A stretch of DNA of 64,000 nt from Cucumis sativus (taxonomy: Eukaryota > Streptophyta > Magnoliopsida > Cucurbitales > Cucurbitaceae), in the NCBI RefSeq assembly GCF_000004075.3, contig NC_026660.2:10416001-10480000 (forward strand). Direction: 5' to 3'. Both the position numbers and the translations under genes were made by a program. Every line of letters begins with the position of its first letter. The first letter of the stretch is position 1. The notes under the pieces were generated by a model. The model had not been told where the DNA came from. It searched no databases and was given only the letters and a program-made list of their open reading frames with translations. This document shows positions 61,418 to 64,000 of the stretch, piece after piece.

Positions 61418-64000
61418 ATACCATATAGATCAATTAACCCCCCTCAAATTATTCCAGTTATACAGATTTCAAAAATGAATTATCAAACTAAAACAAGAAC
61501 ACAATAACGGTAACGTAATACATCCCTGACGCCTGTGATTGATTAGATTTCAATGACGTTACCAATCGGATAACCCCAGATAAACAAACCAATTATGATT
61601 TCATTCTTTTGATGAAACAACGCAGCAGATAGGAGAACATGAAAGGAAAAAAAACACACACGCACGCAAACTCAAAAAAAACGAAACAAAAACTAGGGTT
61701 TGCTGAACGTCGTGATTTGATATTTTGGGTTAGGAAAGAAGGAGAAAAGAATGGAGGGCACTGAGTCGGTTTCTTGGAAGAAGGTAAAACGAAAAAGGGA
61801 GAAGACAGAACCAGTTTTTGATAATACCGAAGATGGCCTTAGATAGACGACGGCGTAAAATGATTAGGGTAATTAAACGACGTAGTATAGGTGAATGTTG
61901 TTGAGGGTAATTTGGTAAGTGAAAATAAACAGAAACGCAATTGCTTCGACCACGCAGCTCCACGTTGTAAAATAAATATTTGTTTATTTTTGTGTGAAAA
62001 GAAGTTTTTTGAAAAACGAGAATTTTCGCGGCTTAGACCTGAAGAGGATCTTTACATACACATAGAAAGAATCGCGTGCCACCCAATCACAGCTTGCCAA
62101 ATATATATTTTCTTTTTTAATTTTCTAATATCCGCCGTGGAATTCGCGGGAGATTTACCGGAACTGGGCCGGATTCACAGTTGGGATGTATAAGGCCCAT
62201 TTCACGAATATATGAACCTCAACCGTCTTGGTTCGGGTCGGTTTACCTTCAGCTACCGTCCACTCGAATCAGACCGCTCCGGTTCGGTATTGGGCTTACA
62301 TGTAAATTATCTCATTTCTTTTAGTCATATTAAACCTAAAATAGTTCAAATGTTGAATTTATTACTCTATGTGGTTCTTGTAAATATGTTGACTTTTTAT
62401 TATAGGTTTAGGTTTAATATTCTTTCCTTCTTGGCTAAATAAAAACGAATAGCTATTCTCATCTCGTTTTATTAATGTGTTATGTTATAGTAAACTTCTA
62501 AATTAACAATTAAAATTTTAAATTTTCTTTAAATTAAATAAAGGTAACGACACATAAGTAAACATGAAATGATATAGAATTCTTTATTTTCACATTTGGG
62601 CAGAAAACGTACTATTTAAGTGGTTTTAAAAAATAAACAAAATCCACTCTACATAAATTTCAAGATGTTTTTCCAAAGCAAAAACTTATTTCCACTCTAA
62701 TTCTAGTAACTCGTACTAACGTGTTTTTCAACAAAAATGGATGGAATGGTATATTAATATCAAGATTTTGAGGTTGGTAATGTACTATTGATGTCAATTA
62801 AACTTTCTTAAATTTAAAAATTATTGTCGATATTCATTGAATTTAATGATGCTGAATCGACTCCGTAGTTATCTATATAGAAAGTTGAGGAAAGTAATTT
62901 GGACTAAGGATAGAATTTTATTATTGTCATTCAAAATCCATGGATTACTTTGATGGTTTTGGCTTTCTATAATAAATTAAATTAATTTGATAATTGAGGT
63001 AGGGTTGAATCTTTAATCAATAATTTATTGCTCTATAAACTCTACAATTAGTGTATGATGCAATATTTCTATTTCCTTTAAATCAAATATAGCATGTCAA
63101 TTATTTACATATAATACTTATCTTCTGTCGTGTTTCAATTAATGTTTACGTGGATTCGTGGATTCGTTAATGTATACTTTGAACAAATCTTTAATAGAAA
63201 CATGAATATAACAATGATATAAAATAAACACAAAATAACAATAAATACATGTTTAATTGAGATTAGATGTTCAATCATTCATACATGTTTCCTCTTATAC
63301 TAAAAGAACAAGTAACTTGTTTTTCAAATTTATTTTTTCAAACTCAAACCATTTTATCAACGGATTTCAATTAAATAAAAATCAGGTCATATCAAAATGC
63401 TTATAAGACACGTCAAAATTTTAGATTATATGAATGTTTACCGGTTGCTAAAAATGGTTGAAAAGCATTTTCCAAAAAAAAAAAATTCACAAATTTATTT
63501 ATTTTCAGTCCAAATCAAAAGGCGTTTGTATTACTCTTTTACTTATATAGTATTTTTATCCTCCAACATGATTCTACATGCAAAATCTACTTTAATAAAC
63601 TTATACCACTTTATTTTCTTTTTATTTTTTGTCTTAAGCTAAACCCATGCAAGATAAACTTCAGATCTAGTACATAATTTAATAACTATTTTTATCTTAA
63701 TATTCAATAACCATGATTATATATTTCAATATTGACAATTAAAAAGTAAAATTTAAACTAAAATCTTCATTTACTCGAAGAAAAAAGATCACACAAGTTC
63801 ACAAAAAAAAGATTCAAATTCGAGTATCAAAAGGATCCTCCATAGTTTGATGTACACCCCCAAGTAGTTGAGGGAAAATATGAATAGTTTTGAACAAATA
63901 GAACGGAATCACATCTGAAAAGATGAAATAGAGAGAAAAAAAAGTCGATCTTATTTTTCTCTGAATTTATTTTATAAATTATTTCCCATTTATTAACCAA
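61418..64000. other. Promoter of the PHD gene and AT-rich right end
   Basis: The first few hundred bases upstream of 61417 are the likely leader and promoter of the PHD gene. A moderately GC-rich stretch at 62130-62300 carries no family-like frame. The remaining 1.6 kb is AT-rich. The 81-codon frame at 63397-63642 and the frames near 61891 and 62212 are short and unlike any known protein. No gene is supported to the window edge. Confidence 0.5.

Overview
The window is nuclear DNA of a flowering plant, most likely a eudicot. The genes have many short exons, GT/AG introns, AT-rich spacers, plant-only families (SOSEKI, FIT-type bHLH, ZAT C2H2, GeBP) and LTR retrotransposon remnants. A cucurbit is my best guess from general resemblance, but nothing here proves it. 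There is no bacterial, phage or CRISPR content.

Layout, left to right: a SOSEKI polarity gene (+, 348-3287); a CHY-zinc-finger/RING E3 ligase gene (-, 7353-10626); a FIT/FER-type iron-deficiency bHLH gene (+, 14376-16021); SMG8 of nonsense-mediated decay (-, 17848-26857), whose introns carry a collapsed copia-like element and other repeats; chloroplast Cu/Zn superoxide dismutase CSD2 (+, 27567-31099), head to head with SMG8, with a miR398-type target site and an intronic minisatellite; about 9.7 kb of AT-rich intergenic DNA; a ZAT-type two-finger repressor (+, 40847-41812); a MITE-like inverted repeat; tRNA-Val(UAC) (45794-45866); a two-exon gene for a 69-residue membrane protein (-, 46526-46813, leader exon near 48.1 kb); a GeBP-like regulator (+, 49208-49894); a CKS1 cell-cycle gene copy broken by a stop at codon 5 (-, 50855-51807); and an 18-exon IDM1-like PHD/acetyltransferase gene (-, 53008-61417) with a decayed Ty1/copia element in one intron. 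The last 2.5 kb is AT-rich with no gene seen.

The genes do not form one pathway. FIT (iron uptake) and CSD2 (copper-dependent, miR398-controlled) both concern metal homeostasis but are 11 kb apart with SMG8 between them, so I read this as ordinary plant gene neighbourhood. Exon models were built by hand from splice consensus, phase continuity and family knowledge; in every multi-exon model the exon lengths sum to a multiple of three. The sequence cannot show expression, UTR ends or alternative splicing.

No clearly new multi-gene system was found. The observations most worth following are the small uncharacterised membrane protein, the nonsense-broken CKS copy with otherwise intact exons, the retroelement whose edge lies about 40 bp from a splice acceptor, and a G-box/GGCCCA cluster in a gene-less stretch.
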